From NCBI GenBank assembly GCA_017510335.1, contig JAFWNM010000010.1:48261-112260 (forward strand): DNA of 64,000 bases. Direction: 5' to 3'. Source of the DNA: Paracoccaceae bacterium. GTDB taxonomy: Bacteria > Pseudomonadota > Alphaproteobacteria > Rhodobacterales > Rhodobacteraceae. The translations under genes and the position numbers were made by a program. This document shows positions 63,458-64,000 of this stretch, one piece after another. A model generated the notes under the pieces. That model was not told the origin of the DNA, did not search any database, and was given only the letters and a program-made list of their open reading frames with translations. Numbering within the stretch: the stretch's first letter is position 1; every line of letters begins with the position of its first letter.

Positions 63458-64000
63458 TCAGGGTGTCTGGTGTGAACCTGTGACCGGCTGTCCCATAACC
63501 GTGATGACCCGCCCCGCTGCAGCGCGGGCATCGTCATGGTCATGGGTCACCAAAATGACCGGCAGCTTCCGCGTGCGGGCGCGGTCAAACACGAAATGTC
63601 GCATGCTGGCGCGCATGTCGCTGTCCAGACTGGAAAACGGCTCGTCCAGCAGCAAGGCGCGCGGGCCGGACAACAAGCTGCGCATCAACGCCACACGCGC
63701 GCGCTGCCCGCCGGACAATGTGGCCGGATCGCGTGCGCCCATGCCTGCCAGCCCGGCCTCGGACAGGGCTGTGTTGATCAGGGCTGCGCGGTCAGGCATG
63801 TGTCTGGGCACCCCGAACGCCAGATTGCCCGCAACCGACATATGCGGAAACAGGATGTCATTTTGAAACAGAATGCCCATGCGCCGCGCATGGGTTGGGG
63901 TTTGTGTCACATTCACCCCATCCAGCCAGATCTGCCCGCGCATGCCGAACACAGGCGGCACCGCGCCGATCAGCGCCGCAAGCACTGTGGATTTGCCGCA
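63458..64000 (-). CDS. ABC transporter ATP-binding protein (ThiQ/YnjD-like), 5' end outside window
   Basis: Only the last 181 codons are present; the frame continues beyond base 64000 with the Walker A end CGKST at the edge. Signature LSGGQRAR, Walker B ALLLDEP and the switch HD are intact, and LFPHMSVAGNLAFG is seen. Sequence style resembles thiamine-type (ThiQ) or YnjD ATPases. The substrate cannot be fixed without the permease genes. Confidence 0.85.
   Translation of the reverse strand, partial: CGKSTVLAALIGAVPPVFGMRGQIWLDGVNVTQTPTHARRMGILFQNDILFPHMSVAGNLAFGVPRHMPDRAALINTALSEAGLAGMGARDPATLSGGQRARVALMRSLLSGPRALLLDEPFSSLDSDMRASMRHFVFDRARTRKLPVILVTHDHDDARAAAGRVITVMGQPVTGSHQTP

Overview
The window looks like chromosomal DNA of an alphaproteobacterium of the order Rhodobacterales (family Rhodobacteraceae). 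This rests on high GC, the trpG-trpD-trpC-moaC-moeA-lexA order, a GAAC-N7-GAAC SOS box in front of lexA, an FYDLN-type acidic protein, and the mix of transport and methylated-amine genes. I saw no ribosomal RNA operon, CRISPR array, prophage or intact insertion sequence. Two tRNA genes are present (Leu-UAA and Ala-GGC).

Layout. 1-5.5 kb: a cyanate uptake and degradation operon (cynA-cynB-cynD-cynS) opposite a PAS/AAA+ sigma-54-type regulator. The gap between them holds a tandem palindromic operator and a good -24/-12 promoter. 5.5-9.2 kb: a small unknown gene and a 996-residue repeat protein with RTX and dockerin-like parts. 9.4-13.8 kb: an alginate-type O-acetylation set (algF-algI-algJ-algX, leftward) whose algX is a base-composition mosaic. 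14.2-16.2 kb: tRNA-Leu and a divergent polysaccharide-deacetylase-like protein. 16.4-25.4 kb: trpGDC, moaC, moeA, lexA, then prfC and a DksA-like gene leftward, then hisF, hisE and a DMT-type transporter.

25.5-36.8 kb: a complete gene set for the N-methylglutamate route of monomethylamine oxidation. GmaS makes gamma-glutamylmethylamide, the three-subunit MgsABC makes N-methylglutamate, and the four-subunit MgdABCD oxidises it. Two leftward operons flank two regulators (XRE-cupin and GlxA/AraC type). Released methylamine carbon would enter the folate pool through the T-protein-like domain of MgdC. The cyanate operon at the left end similarly turns a small C1-N compound into ammonium and CO2, so the window is rich in scavenging of reduced nitrogen.

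37-47.8 kb: tRNA-Ala, small housekeeping genes, a MoxR ATPase/CoxE-type VWA pair, cytochrome c maturation genes (ccmF, ccmH, ccmE), an enoyl-CoA hydratase, argC and murI. 47.8-52.5 kb: a fused indolepyruvate ferredoxin oxidoreductase opposite a LysR regulator with a 21-bp palindrome between them, then a probable small RNA with a strong terminator. 52.8-64 kb: purL, bolA, grxD, comEC, gltX, gltA, a TspO-like membrane protein, mazG, a DUF1638 gene, a gene-free stretch with a large inverted repeat, and the end of an ABC ATPase gene.

Most notable: (i) the cyn promoter region with its regulator, whose AAA+ domain departs from consensus at three functional positions; (ii) two copies of a ~107-bp hairpin-forming dispersed repeat about 28 kb apart; (iii) a short intergenic motif found three times, always in the same orientation between leftward genes; (iv) the probable sRNA at 52.4 kb; (v) the mosaic algX; (vi) two frameshifts at G runs (gltX and a small monooxygenase-like gene), which may be base-calling errors.
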